Notes under the pieces: model-generated
Database searches by the model: none
What the model saw: the letters and a program-made list of their open reading frames with translations, nothing else
What the model was told of the DNA's origin: nothing
Part shown: positions 34,630 to 44,647 of the stretch, piece by piece
Layout of the letters: each line of letters starts with the position of its first letter
Position numbering within the stretch: the stretch's first letter is position 1
Program-made: the position numbers and the translations under genes
Assembly: GCF_029784165.1 (NCBI RefSeq)
Contig: NC_073696.1
Location: 108,368,665 to 108,432,664, forward strand
Source of the DNA: Wyeomyia smithii
Lineage: Eukaryota > Arthropoda > Insecta > Diptera > Culicidae
DNA length: 64,000 bases
Direction: 5' to 3'

Positions 34630-35878
34630 TAGACCGTTCCGATAATTATAAATACACTTACGATCAACCGTCATTTCAAATAACGTGCAGTATTCAACCA
34701 AACGTTGGCTGCGTCCTGTTGTTTACATCCAAAAGAAACAGATGCATGCGCAAAGAAAGCGAATTGTGCACGAATGGGGCACCGTGAGTGGTCTTTCTAT
34801 AAGAAAATTAGCCAGAGAAGAAGGTATAAGTGTCGGAGCAGTTCAAACCGCATTGCGTAAGTATTGTGAAGAGTGCACATTTACTGATGCCTCAAGACGT
34901 GGTAGAAAACCCGGGCCTGTTGATCCCACAATGGACAAAAAGGTTAAGGAATATTACAAGCGGCATCCTTCAGTATCAGTACGAGATGTGGCGAGATAGC
35001 TTGGAACCTCAGCGAGTAACGTTATGCGTGCCAAGGGAAGGATGGGTCTGCAGACCCGTCGGAAGCAGAAGCAGCCAAAACGAAATCCAAAACAAGCTGA
35101 ATCTGTGAAACCAAAAGCTCGGAAGCTTTATGACAAACTTCTGACCAAAAAAATGGGGTGTGTTATCATGGATGACGAAACCCACATAAAACTGGACTAT
35201 AAGACTCTGCCAGGACCGCAATTTTATACATCACCGAAGGGAAAGGATGTCCCTGGACCAGTGAAAGCCATTTACACCGAAAAATTCGGCAAGAAGGTAA
35301 TGGTTTGGCAGGCCATTTGTGAATGTGGGAAAATATCTCGTCCATTCATTACGAATGACACAATGAATGGTAAAATTTACGTGAAAGAGTGTTTGCAGAA
35401 AAGCTTGTTACCCATGGTTAAGCAGCATAACAATCCTCCAATCTTTTGGCCCGATCTTGCTTCCTGCCATTACTCTAAGGATGCACTAGGGTGGTATAAA
35501 ACAAATAATGTCACGTGTGTCCCAAAGGAGATGAATCCTTCAAACTGCCCTGAAATTCGCCCTATTAAACCTTTTTGAGCTTTGACCAAGGCAAAGCTGA
35601 GGAAATATGTCAAACCAGCGGACAATGTTGAAAAATTTAAAAAAGCTTGGCTTAAAGTGGTAAAAATGGTCGGAGAGCACACTGTGCAAAAGCTTATGAA
35701 TAGTGTTAAGAGAAAAGTTAGAGAACTCGCGTATCCTACGCAAAATAATCCCAACTTGAATTGAAACTAGAAAGAAAACACTTATTATCTATATTTCAGA
35801 ATAAAATGACCCGAAAAATCCTGTATTTTTTGTTTTCTTCAAGAAAGAAGATGTATTTATAATTTTCGGAACAGTCTA
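34630..35878 (+). mobile_element. IS630-Tc1-mariner element, DD37E type
   Basis: The element is about 1.25 kb. Terminal inverted repeats (TAGACCGTTCCGATAATTATA at the left; TAGACTGTTCCGAAAATTATA as the complement of the right) are flanked by TA. They enclose a single transposase frame. The size, the TA target and the catalytic spacing in the transposase fit the mosquito DD37E group. Its right flank continues directly into a decayed R1-type gag sequence. The left flank does not match that gag, so sequence was lost or rearranged on that side. Confidence 0.9.
34685..35764 (+). pseudogene. DD37E mariner-like transposase, inactivated
   Basis: One frame of 359 codons is broken by TAG at 34997-34999 and TGA at 35576-35578, and otherwise is collinear. 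The first ATG in frame is at 34742. The N-terminus (LSIRKLAREEGISVGAVQ) is a helix-turn-helix DNA-binding domain, followed by a basic stretch. The catalytic domain has a first Asp in MDDETH and a second Asp in FWPDLASCHY, 92 residues apart. The third position, 37 residues further, is Lys (NCPEIRPIK, AAA at 35567-35569), where the family has Glu. The stop just after it replaces a conserved Trp-type position. The enzyme would cut and join element ends at TA sites. This copy cannot encode a working protein. Confidence 0.9.
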
Positions 35879-35879
35879 T

Positions 35880-36880
35880 ATCCGCCCCTAAATCCTTGAG
35901 CTGAGTTTCATCCCTCATTTTCTTCCGTCTGTCTTGAGTATAAAGACGACCCCCTGCTCCGCGCCATTTTGACCCTTTGCGGTTGTTTTGTCGCCGCTCC
36001 GTATTGACGCTGCCTATCTTCCTAGCGCCGTTTCCCTGCCACGGTAACTCATAGGTCTCCCGCAGTCGCCGCTCCTGTCGACGCTCCAGTCCTGTCGGTG
36101 TGCTATGTCGCGAGGCTAGCGCCCCCAACTGCTTTTTCACATTATCGGGAGCTGCTTTCCCCGGGGACTACCTCATTTTTCAGTGATCTGCCCCGTAGAG
36201 TAGATCACTGCGAATGAGAGGACATCGGTCTGAACCTGTTTAGATTCAGTTGCCGTCCTAGTCCTCGCTTCCTTTTCGAAGGCTTTAGCTCGAGCCACAG
36301 GTTCAGCGTACTCCTGTTGAGTTTCGTCGATGGCGGTCTGAGGCAGTAGATAGCTCTGATCCAGATCCCTGGTGATATTGCTCCTGTTACCCGCGAACTC
36401 GATGATTGCGAGCTGCTCGGATAGCGCTGCCACTTTTGGCCGCTTTTCCCTACTCTTCTCGATGACCTTGACTAACAAGAAACTGTCGACCGTTGTGTCC
36501 GCTATGGCCGGACTGACGTGTTAGCCTTTCCGCCACCGGGTTTTACTGCATCCATCTCAGCCTTTTTCTACGGAGACCACTGGATGCCACCTCGTGTGAA
36601 GGTACTTCCTCCACGCCCGTCACTTGCTTTTTGTTAGAGGAGTTTATCTTGTTCAATGGTTCCCCTTCCAGCCACTATCCTTGTCCATGATGGAGTAGTC
36701 GTCATACGGTCCCATGGTGGTCTATGGCGACGCAGTGAGATCATGAATAACGTAGGTCGCCTATAACGCCTTATGAGCAACTATGTCGCCCCCGACTGAC
36801 GTAAGTCAGAAAAGGGTATCTGCTCCTAAGGCTGATTCCCACTATTTGATCCTTCGTCTGCCTAACGAGTAAAACGCTGC
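35880..36880 (-). pseudogene. Decayed R1-type LINE 5' region and gag fragment
   Basis: The minus-strand pieces (36478-36173 and 36140-35796) are recognisably similar to the ORF1 of the intact R1-clade element at 39215-44647. Both have VAALSEQL, followed by an EFAGNR/EFSANR-type motif and QVQTD/EVQTD, and then ETQLKDLGAD. Upstream, 36540-36880 matches the 5' untranslated part of that element (for example the CGTAAGTCAGAAAAGGG block). The zinc-knuckle end of ORF1 and all of ORF2 are absent. The break lies at the edge of the DD37E element. Confidence 0.8.
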
Positions 36881-37350
36881 GCGGGTACTAATGTTGCGTC
36901 AAGCTACCAATCAGAATGTGAAGCAATATAAATGGATGAGGAGACAGCAAAACCAACTATTCTTGGAGAAGAAGCACCGACAGGAAGAAGAGGAATTCGT
37001 AGAACTATAACGGCTGAATCACTCTCGTAAGACGCGAGGGTTCAACCAGAAAGTCAATGCATCCCGCACCAGTACTTCGTCGCAAGACGCAATGTGCCAA
37101 GATAAGGAAGGTAGTATTCTGGTGGATGATTGTAAGATGACCGAAAGATGGAAGCAGTAGCTCGGTAGGTACTTGAATGGCGTACAACAGGTTTTGACAT
37201 CGTCAATGTAGCAGAAGACAGGGACATACCACTACCAATGACAATAGAAGAAGTCAAAGATGCCATCAAGCGGCTGACGAACAACAAATCTTCCGGCAAA
37301 GATGGTGTTGGAGCGTAGGACAAATTGGTGGGTGTCAACTGATTTGGGAC

Positions 37351-37408
37351 ACCGAGCAGCTGCCGGGTTATCTACCCCGTAGTTCCACTCCTTCGGCAGC
37401 TGCTCGGT
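37351..37408. repeat. Perfect 15-bp hairpin from local inverted duplication
   Basis: ACCGAGCAGCTGCCG (37351-37365) is repeated in inverted form at 37394-37408, with 28 bases between. The inverted part plus the loop reads, on the opposite strand, as the LINE sequence that should follow the first arm. This suggests a small inversion or template switch within the RTE-type copy. Confidence 0.7.
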
Positions 37409-37851
37409 ATTTTAAATCAATCTTATCTACAGAAAGGGTAGCTAACTGGACTGCTAGAACAACCGTGTGGTCACCATCCTGAATGCCGTCTACAAAGTGT
37501 TTTTCCAAATCAAGTTCCAACATCAACCGCCACTAATTAAGGGATTCGTGGGAAGTTATCAAATTGGCTTCGTACAAAGCCGTTCAACAGAATCTCCAAA
37601 AGTACCGTTAGTATCGAATCCCTGTGCACCATCTATTCATCGATTTTAAAGCCGCACATAATAGATTGATCGGGAAAAGCTATGGCAGATCATGGACGAA
37701 AACTTATTACCCGGGAAGCTGACACCCCACTGATCAAGGCAACGATGTATGTAAACAAGTGCTATTTAAGGATTCCGAGTGGATAATTCGGCTCATTCTA
37801 AACCTGCTGGGAACTTAAGCAAAATGATGGTCTTTCTTGCCTGCTGTTCTA

Positions 37852-38063
37852 GAAGCAAAGTCTTGGTGCTACATTCCGATTCGGAACTTGACCTTCTGTT
37901 TATTTATACACAGACTTCGGAGCCAACTGTTTAGCGTACAGGACAATTGCGGGGCTAGCGCTACGATCCTACTGACACTAACAGTCTCTCCCGAGTCGAG
38001 ACTCGAACCTACGACAACTGGCTTGTTAGGCTAGCATCGTACCTCGAGACCATCTGGGAGATG
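37852..38063 (-). mobile_element. tRNA-derived SINE, full length, with 13-bp target duplication
   Basis: This 212-bp copy has the same length as the one at 9790-10001, in the opposite orientation. It is flanked by perfect repeats of GCCTGCTGTTCTA (37839-37851 and 38064-38076). On the minus strand the A box TGGTCTCGAGG and the B box GGTTCGAGTCT are 43 bases apart. The interrupted sequence is an RTE-type RT, and only one copy of the duplicated 13 bases belongs to the LINE, so the insertion is directly demonstrable. Confidence 0.95.
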
Positions 38064-38286
38064 GCCTGCTGTTCTACATTGTGCTAAAAGATGCTATGCG
38101 ATGAGTGGCGTTCAATCGATTCAGTCAACTTATCTACTTCTCTCATCTGTGGCAGAGCAGTACCTCAAACTAAATCGCGAAGATGAGAAGGTTGAGTGTA
38201 AGATTTATAAGTACAAAACATGCTGGCTGGCGGATCCGAGTACGACAGGCGATGACCTTGAGGTAGTCGATGAATTCATGTACATT

Positions 38287-38718
38287 CCCGATCAGAAGAG
38301 CATAACTAAAAAATTACAAAATTCTATCAACGTGAGATACAAATAATATATTTTGATACAATTTTGTATTTTTCCATTTAATTTTGATAACAAAATTGAA
38401 TCTGAATGAGTTATTATAACGAAACGTGAAATGAAGTAGTTCTGAAACAAGTTAAACTAATTTTTCGTTTTTATCAAAACCTGTTGTTTCTAACAATGTT
38501 TGTTATTTTATTGTTCTATATACTATCTTATTTCGTTAGAAAACTGATATATTAGTAACAAATTTTGATATGTGTTTGATACTGGTAGAATCATTTCTTT
38601 TATAAATTCTGTTATTTTAACACTTAACGGGACCAAATTGAAAACACAGTCTGTAAGGTTTTTTCCCGTAACAAACAAACAACTTCTGTTACATTTTTGT
38701 TTTTTCTTTCTGATCGGG
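38287..38718. mobile_element. 432-bp AT-rich MITE in RTE-type LINE
   Basis: The inverted ends start CCCGATCAGAA at the left; the right end is its complement, TTCTGATCGGG, with some further similarity inward. The LINE reading resumes directly after it, with a short TT shared at the junctions. The interior is AT-rich, with repeated TTTTGATA words. There is no coding capacity. Confidence 0.75.
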
Positions 38719-39200
38719 TTGGCTTACTAGTAACCTTTGACAACGACTCAAACGAGTATTATATGCGGAAGTCGTGCCTACCATGAGCTTCTAGTATCTG
38801 CAGCCGAACAGACTCTCATAGAGCACTCGCACATAGTGCATCCTTTACAAAGCACTCATAAGACCGGTTGTTCTTCATGGTCACGAGACGTGGACACTGC
38901 TCGAGGGGGATTTGAGAGGGCGGTGATGCCTATGCCGCCGTTTTGGATATAGCTGACGAGACATCGCATTGCACAGATGAACCGCCCGCTCCGGATTAGA
39001 CGCTGTTATATGCCGCCAGATATAGAAAGAAAAAAACAAACCATTACGGAACTCCTACTCAGGACGTTTTCAACCAAAGCTCACACCGAGGTAGGAACCC
39101 AGTTACTCGTATCAACATCAAGAGGAGGTTTATATAGGGACGTTCTTGGTAGATAACGGTAGATAGGTCAAAGCGGGGAGTCACCAAAACTTGCTACTCA

Positions 39201-39214
39201 ATACCATATGATAT
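39201..39214. repeat. Target-site duplication of R1-clade element (left copy)
   Basis: ATACCATATGATAT here is identical to 44648-44661. It borders the poly(A) end of the LINE and defines its 3' limit. Confidence 0.9.
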
Positions 39215-39491
39215 TTTTTTTTTTTTTTTTTAAAGGTGGCGGGGAAATCTGCAAACAGACACCTGAGAAGAGAACTCAGGGTGTGGGGATGAGACTAGGG
39301 GAGAGATGCTGGGGTAGTTACACTCCCCCAGACACCTACTTATCCCTGTCCCGACCCACTAAAACCCCTCCAGTCTCCAGCCCTGGTCTTCCCGGAACGA
39401 CGGTTAAGTATTACGTCGGGAAGTGGCTTTTGTGCGTGATGCACCCTCTTTACTCTTATAACCTCCTAGCTAACTACCTGGAGACTGGTAA

Positions 39492-42400
39492 TTAGCTACC
39501 ACTGGCGTGTTGGTGGTTGACCCGCCACACACGTTGCAGCTCCAGAACAATCTGAGAGGCGGCCGCACAGACCGCGTTCCAGATGTCCGGGTCGTCGCAC
39601 ATCCTCCGGACTAGATTGTCCGGAGTAGTGCCAGGCCCGCTCACAGCCATCATGTTGCTCCTCGCTCTTACGAAACGGGGGCATACGAAGAAGACGTGCT
39701 CAGCAGTCTCCTCCTCCTCCACGCACTCGGGACACATGGGGGACACCGCGTGTCCGAACCTGTGCAGATATTGCCTGAAACAACCATGGCCTGACAGGAT
39801 TTGTGTCAGGTGGAAGTTCACTTCGCCATGTCGTCTCCCGACCCAGCCGGATATCTCCGGTATGAGTCGGTGCGTCCATCTGCCCTTTGTGGAATTAGAC
39901 CATTCCCTCTGCCAACGGAGCATCGAGAATGACCTTCTGGTACCTCGTATGCCCCTTGTGTCACGTTGGTCGAAACACTCTCTGTCCTCCTTGATGGCGA
40001 TGCTGATAGGCATCATGCCGGACAAGACACATATTGCATCGTATGACACCGTACGATACGCACTCGCAACTCTCAGGCACATGAGCCTGTAGGTACTTTC
40101 CAGTTTGCCACGGTAACTGTTAGTACCTAGCGCTCTGGACCACACTGGCCCACCATACCTAAGTATGGACGAAACCACGCTGGCAAGAAGTCTTCGCTTG
40201 CTGCCATAAACCGCTGAGCTATTGGACATCATACGAGATAGTGCTGCAATAGCCGATGAGGCCCTCTTACAGGCATAGTCGACGTGACTCCCGAACGTGA
40301 GCTTGTCGTCCACCATAACCCCCAAGAGCTTCAGGGATCGCTTCGAGGTGATGGTGCAGTCTCCGACTCTGACCACCGCCTGTTGCTCCGATTTACGGTT
40401 GTTCACAACCATGACCTCCGTCTTATGATGCGCGAGCTCCAGTTTCCTGGAGCGCATCCAGTCCTCGACCTTGCGTATACAGTGCGCGGCCGTCAACTCG
40501 ACCTCCTCGATAGACTCGCCGTAAACCTCCAGCGTTATGTCGTCTGCAAAGCCGACGATCACAACCCCTACAGGGAACTTGAGTTTTAACACTCCGTCAT
40601 ACATGACATTCCACAACACCGGGCCCAGGATAGAACCTTGCGGAACTCCTGCGGTAATTGGGACGCACTTTTGACCCTCCTCTGTGTCGTAAACAAGTAC
40701 TCGATTCTGGAAATAATTTTCCAGAATCTTGTACAGCGACACCGGTACATGGATGCTCCTGAGCGCGAGCGCTATGGAGTCCCAACTGGCACTATTGAAC
40801 GCATTCTTCACGTCGAGCGTGACGATTGCGCAGTAGCGTATTCCCCTTCTCTTGCGCTGGATTGCTACCTCCGCCGTCTTGATGACGGAAGAGATTGCGT
40901 CCAGCGTGGACCTGCCCTTCCGGAAGCCGAACTGGTTACTTGCCAGACCGTGTACACCCTCCGTGTGCCTCACCAGTCTGTTGAGGATGATCCTCTCAAG
41001 CACCTTGCCCGCGGTGTCCAGCAGGCAGATAGGCCTATATGCCGATGGGTCCCCTGGCGGTTTCCCAGCCTTCGGCAATAAGACCAGTCTCTGCCGCTTC
41101 CACCTGTCCGGAAAGAGACAGTCATCCAGGCACCTCTGCATGACTGCCCTGAACAGCCCGGGGGCCGTTTTTATCGCCAGCCTGATCGCCAGGTTAGGGA
41201 TACCATCCGGTCCCGGTGCCTTGCTCACCTTTAGGGATTTGGCGATCACGATGAGTTCCTCATTCGTAACCCTTGCCTCCTCCCCTGCCTCGACACGGCT
41301 GTCGTCGCTCACGGATTGGATGCTCGGCAGGTTGGCCGACCATCTCTGGTCTATGTCTGAGATACTGGAACGTCGGACGTGAGACTCGACCGCCGGAGGC
41401 CAAGGACTTGGCTCGTGGCGTGGAAAGAGTCCCTCGATGATACGCTCCAGCATCGCTGGTGATCGCTCTGCAGGCGCCAGCGCGCCTTTAGTCTTGGCCA
41501 TTACGATCCTGTAGGCGTCACCCCACGGATTTGTATTGGCACTCGCACATAGCCTATCGAAGCAGGCCCTCTTGCTGGCCTTTATCGCACTCTTTAGCAT
41601 CGATCTTGCCGAACTGAATGCTGCGCGGCGCTCTGTCCTCTCTTCTTCGTTTCGCGCACGCTGCATCCTCCGTCTTGCACGGAGGCACGCACTGCGAAGG
41701 TCGGCTATCGCGTCCGTCCACCAGTAAACCGGTGGCTTTCCATTCCTAGGTTGGCGAGTCCTAGGCATGGTGGCGTCGCACGCCCGCGATAGCATAGCAA
41801 CTAGTTGGTTAGCAGTCGGGCGAAGCCAACTGCCCCCCTCGCGCTCCCTTCTCATTGCCTCTTCGAATACCTCGGCATCAAAGTGCGATGTCTTCCACCC
41901 GCGAACGGTCGGAGTGTTGGCTCTACCCGTCGCTTGCCCCCTCTCGTTGTTGTCTACACTAAAACAGACCGCCTGGTGGTCGCTATTAGTGTAGCCATCG
42001 TCTACCCTCCAGTTTTTGATCAGTCCTGGGCTGGAGAACGTCACGTCGATGATCGACTCCGCACCATTTCTGCTAAATGTACTTTTGTTCCCAACGTTGG
42101 CCAGATCTAGGTTGAGCTTTGCAAAAGCCTCCAACAGGATCTGGCCCCTCTGGTTCGTGAAGCAACTTCCCCACTCAACAGCCCAAGCGTTGAAGTCGCC
42201 CGCCACCACCAACGGCGTTAGGCCCGTTAGCTCCATGGATAGGAGGTCGACCATCTGGATGAACCTTTCGGTAGACCAACGTGGCGGAGCATAGCAACTG
42301 CAGTAGAACACTCCGTTCACCTTAGCAACTACGTACCCTTCTTCTGAGGTTGAGACAACCTCCTGAACCGGGAACTTGCTCGTCGTACATATGGCCGCCA

Positions 42401-42548
42401 ATCTGGACCTATCCGCAACCCAGTTACCGTTTCCTGGAGGGATGCGGTAGGGGTCCGATATGACGGCGATGTCCGACAACGACTCAGTGGCTGCTTGGTG
42501 TAGCAGCTGCTGAGCCGCGAAGCAATGGTTCAGGTTCAGTTGCGTCAC
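39492..42548 (-). CDS. R1-clade ORF2: endonuclease-reverse transcriptase
   Basis: A 1018-codon open frame. The AP-type endonuclease occupies about residues 1-200: LNLNHC at the start, ISDPY (Asp where Glu is usual for the metal ligand), GDFNAW at 117-122 and NSDHQAV at 188-194. It would nick target DNA. The reverse transcriptase follows, with APGPDGI at 444-450, LDVKNAFNS near 580, GVPQGS at 634-639 and the FADD catalytic box at 667-670; it copies the element RNA at the nick. A C-terminal CCHC motif begins at CPEC, residue 939. No AUG precedes the endonuclease: the frame opens after an in-frame stop just inside the ORF1 end, and the first candidate start is GTG at 42548, two bases past the ORF1 stop. 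Translation probably depends on reinitiation or a non-AUG start. No stop or frameshift is seen. Confidence 0.93.
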   Translation of the reverse strand: MTQLNLNHCFAAQQLLHQAATESLSDIAVISDPYRIPPGNGNWVADRSRLAAICTTSKFPVQEVVSTSEEGYVVAKVNGVFYCSCYAPPRWSTERFIQMVDLLSMELTGLTPLVVAGDFNAWAVEWGSCFTNQRGQILLEAFAKLNLDLANVGNKSTFSRNGAESIIDVTFSSPGLIKNWRVDDGYTNSDHQAVCFSVDNNERGQATGRANTPTVRGWKTSHFDAEVFEEAMRREREGGSWLRPTANQLVAMLSRACDATMPRTRQPRNGKPPVYWWTDAIADLRSACLRARRRMQRARNEEERTERRAAFSSARSMLKSAIKASKRACFDRLCASANTNPWGDAYRIVMAKTKGALAPAERSPAMLERIIEGLFPRHEPSPWPPAVESHVRRSSISDIDQRWSANLPSIQSVSDDSRVEAGEEARVTNEELIVIAKSLKVSKAPGPDGIPNLAIRLAIKTAPGLFRAVMQRCLDDCLFPDRWKRQRLVLLPKAGKPPGDPSAYRPICLLDTAGKVLERIILNRLVRHTEGVHGLASNQFGFRKGRSTLDAISSVIKTAEVAIQRKRRGIRYCAIVTLDVKNAFNSASWDSIALALRSIHVPVSLYKILENYFQNRVLVYDTEEGQKCVPITAGVPQGSILGPVLWNVMYDGVLKLKFPVGVVIVGFADDITLEVYGESIEEVELTAAHCIRKVEDWMRSRKLELAHHKTEVMVVNNRKSEQQAVVRVGDCTITSKRSLKLLGVMVDDKLTFGSHVDYACKRASSAIAALSRMMSNSSAVYGSKRRLLASVVSSILRYGGPVWSRALGTNSYRGKLESTYRLMCLRVASAYRTVSYDAICVLSGMMPISIAIKEDRECFDQRDTRGIRGTRRSFSMLRWQREWSNSTKGRWTHRLIPEISGWVGRRHGEVNFHLTQILSGHGCFRQYLHRFGHAVSPMCPECVEEEETAEHVFFVCPRFVRARSNMMAVSGPGTTPDNLVRRMCDDPDIWNAVCAAASQIVLELQRVWRVNHQHASGS

Positions 42549-42550
42549 CC

Positions 42551-43960
42551 TTACGCCCGTGGTTTCGCAGCCGGCTTACCGGCTGGGCACCTGGGGCCTC
42601 CCATAAAGTGTTTGGCGTCCCGTTTCCCGGAACATACCATGCACTTGGGAGACTCCCCACAGTCCTTTGCTTTATGGCCTGCACCTCCACATCGCCTGCA
42701 CAGCTGGCTCCTATCGGGCCCCTTGCAGGTCCAGGACTTATGTCCGCCCTCGAAGCACCGGAAGCAAATGTCTGGTTGCTGTAGTATGCCCAGAGGACAT
42801 ACCGACCAGCCGACCTTCAACTTGCCCTCTTTCAGGGCCAGGTTAGCGTCCGCCGACGGTAGTCGGAAGGTAGCTACCTGGGTCCCCGCCGGACCTTTGC
42901 GGAGGCGGATTGACTCCTTAGCCACCTCCACCCCGCACTTCACTTTAAGGGCTTGTGCAATGTCGCACCCCTCAGTGATTTCGTCCAGGTTTTTAAGCTG
43001 GAGAGTCACTTCTGAGGTGAGTGCCCGCACTTGCACCTCCTTCCCTAGGAACTTTTCAGCTACCGTTTTGTAGGTAGCCCCCTTGTTCTTGGCGTCCTTC
43101 CGGAGCTCAAGTATCATCTCGCCAGTGCGAGATCGGCGGATACTCCGCACATCCGCCCCCAGATCCTTGAGCTGGGTTTCCCCCCTCATCTTCTTCAAGA
43201 CTTCTGAGTACTTCGACCCATCCGTCTTGAGTATGAGGGCATCACCCCTACTCCGCGCCTTTTTGACCTTTTTTGGTCCTCTGGCTGCTCCGCCATCATG
43301 ACGCGTCGCACCTTCCCGACGCTTCCTACCCTCTACGGTAGTCCAAGGATTGCCCGTAGCCTCCACCTGTGCCTTTTCCGCGGTGGACCTTGAACCGGTT
43401 GGCGTGTGTTCCCGTGGGAGTAGCACGACCAATCGTTTCTTGGTGTTCCCGGGGGCCGTCCCCCCCGGGGACTGCCTCGTTCGCTTAGCGACCTGCCCCG
43501 TGGAGCAGACCGACGTGAACGAGGGGGCGTCTGTCTGCACCTCTTTAGATGCAGTCGCCCTCCCGGTCCTGGCCGCTTTCTCGGCCGCCTTCACCCGAGC
43601 TACGAGTTCTTCGTGCTCCTTTCTGGCTTCATCAATGGTGCTCCGAAGCAGGAGGAGGCTCTGCTTCAGGTCGCCAGCGATGTTTCGCCTGTTCGCCGAG
43701 AACTCGATTATGGCATCGAGTTGTTCAGACAGCGCCGCCACTCTTGGCCGCGTGTCCATGCACCTTTCGACGGCCTTGACTAGCAAGGGACCGTCCACCG
43801 AGATATCTGGTGTGGACACCGACGGATTCGCCGTTTTTCCACCTCCAGACTTCGCCGCATCCGTCTCCGCCTTCTTCTGCGGAGACCGCTGGATGCCACC
43901 TCGTGCGAAGGGATTTGGTAACCCCTCCGCACCCGTCTCTTTTTGGTTCTTCGAGCTCAT
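42551..43960 (-). CDS. R1-clade ORF1: gag-like RNA-binding protein
   Basis: ATG at 43960 gives 469 codons. The frame stays open to 44095 without an upstream ATG. The N-terminal part is charged, with coiled-coil-like stretches (VAALSEQLDAIIEF, ARKEHEELVARVKAAEKAA). The C-terminal part carries three cysteine knuckles in a row: CFRCFEGGHKSWTC, CRRCGGAGHKAKDC and a CMVC..H..C variant. This is the usual R1-clade gag plan. Such proteins bind the element RNA, form the ribonucleoprotein and carry it to the nucleus. It lies immediately upstream of ORF2 on the same transcript. It is intact, unlike the related fragment at 35880-36880. Confidence 0.92.
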   Translation of the reverse strand: MSSKNQKETGAEGLPNPFARGGIQRSPQKKAETDAAKSGGGKTANPSVSTPDISVDGPLLVKAVERCMDTRPRVAALSEQLDAIIEFSANRRNIAGDLKQSLLLLRSTIDEARKEHEELVARVKAAEKAARTGRATASKEVQTDAPSFTSVCSTGQVAKRTRQSPGGTAPGNTKKRLVVLLPREHTPTGSRSTAEKAQVEATGNPWTTVEGRKRREGATRHDGGAARGPKKVKKARSRGDALILKTDGSKYSEVLKKMRGETQLKDLGADVRSIRRSRTGEMILELRKDAKNKGATYKTVAEKFLGKEVQVRALTSEVTLQLKNLDEITEGCDIAQALKVKCGVEVAKESIRLRKGPAGTQVATFRLPSADANLALKEGKLKVGWSVCPLGILQQPDICFRCFEGGHKSWTCKGPDRSQLCRRCGGAGHKAKDCGESPKCMVCSGKRDAKHFMGGPRCPAGKPAAKPRA

Positions 43961-44647
43961 TTTTGTTAATTGGGTCCCCCTTCCAGCCGCTATCCTTGTC
44001 CATAGATGAGAAGTCGCTTGTATGGTCCCATGGTAATCTATGCCGAAGCAGTGAGGCCATGGGTAAGGGGGGTCGCCATAGTACCTTATGAGCACTATGA
44101 CGCCCCCGCCCGCGTAAGTCAGGAAAGGGGCATCTTGTCCTAGGACTAGTTCCCCCCCATCTGATCCTTCTCTGCCTGATTCCCACCAGGCAATGGACGC
44201 GGAACGTACTGGAAGGCCTGCCAGGTTTTACGGGACGGAGACCCCTGCACCGGGTACCATCTCGCCGTTTCAAGCCGCTGTCACGCGACTTTACTAAGGG
44301 AGCTCGATGCAGGTGCCAGCCCTTGGTCGTGGTTCCTTAGCGTATCCGACTCGAATCCGTTTCGTTCGCTGCCAGTTGCCATAATTGGGACCTTACTGGT
44401 GTCGGCCCCAATGGACGGGGGAGTGCATTTGGTTGATGGGAGCGGCACTACTCGCTCCGTCAGAGATGCTTCCGGGTAATTGTGGCATTTACGAGGAGTC
44501 GACGGCCCAGTGTCCGACCCTCACCACCCCTAAGCAATCTCCCGCTGCTGGTCCAGGGCTGTTAGGTACTGTCAGCGGTCGCCCTCATATAACGTGACCT
44601 CGGCGGTCGCCACGCGCCGACCCGTGGTGGCATGCAGCTCTGCCAAT
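43961..44647 (-). promoter_or_regulatory. 5' untranslated region of the R1-clade element
   Basis: About 690 nt lie between the target duplication and the ORF1 ATG. They are more G+C-rich than the surroundings and hold no long frame of their own in the sense direction. LINEs carry an internal promoter here, but I see no defined motif that locates it. The decayed copy at 36540-36880 preserves part of this region, which shows that it belongs to the family. Confidence 0.65.

Larger units (their letters stand above)
36890..38960 (+). pseudogene. Third decayed RTE-type LINE, with nested insertions
   Basis: This is the only plus-strand RTE-type remnant. The pieces run from a linker with DKEGSILVDD and MTERWKQ (~37100) through IKRLTNNKSSGKDGVG (~37260-37320). 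RT motifs TILNAVYKV and FVGSYQIGFV follow (~37475-37580), then a segment ending in IMDENLLPGKL. Beyond the SINE come VVDEFMYI (~38260-38285) and, beyond the MITE, LVTFDNDSNE and LYKALIRPVVLHGHETW (~38730-38910). The frame is broken many times. Two younger elements (37852-38063 and 38287-38718) interrupt it, and removing them restores collinearity with the family. The catalytic box itself is lost in the damaged region. Confidence 0.8.
39215..44647 (-). mobile_element. Full-length R1-clade non-LTR retrotransposon
   Basis: The element is about 5.4 kb. It has a 5' untranslated region of ~690 nt, ORF1 (gag), ORF2 (endonuclease-RT), a ~275-nt 3' untranslated region and a poly(A) tail (seen as a T-run from 39215). 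Perfect 14-bp target duplications (39201-39214 and 44648-44661) show that it was inserted whole. Both ORFs are uninterrupted. The ORF2 domain plan, with a C-terminal CCHC motif and no RNase H, places it in the R1 clade. It is not in rDNA, so it is one of the non-site-specific or differently targeted members. A decayed relative of its 5' end lies at 35880-36880. Confidence 0.92.

Noticed and set aside
39583..42294. Plus-strand frames opposite the R1-clade ORF2
   Set aside because: They are shadows of the 1018-codon minus-strand frame, which carries all recognisable motifs.
42525..44091. Long plus-strand frames opposite the R1-clade ORF1 (for example 43350-44009)
   Set aside because: They are shadows of the G+C-rich ORF1 coding strand. 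Their composition is biased and unrelated to any family.
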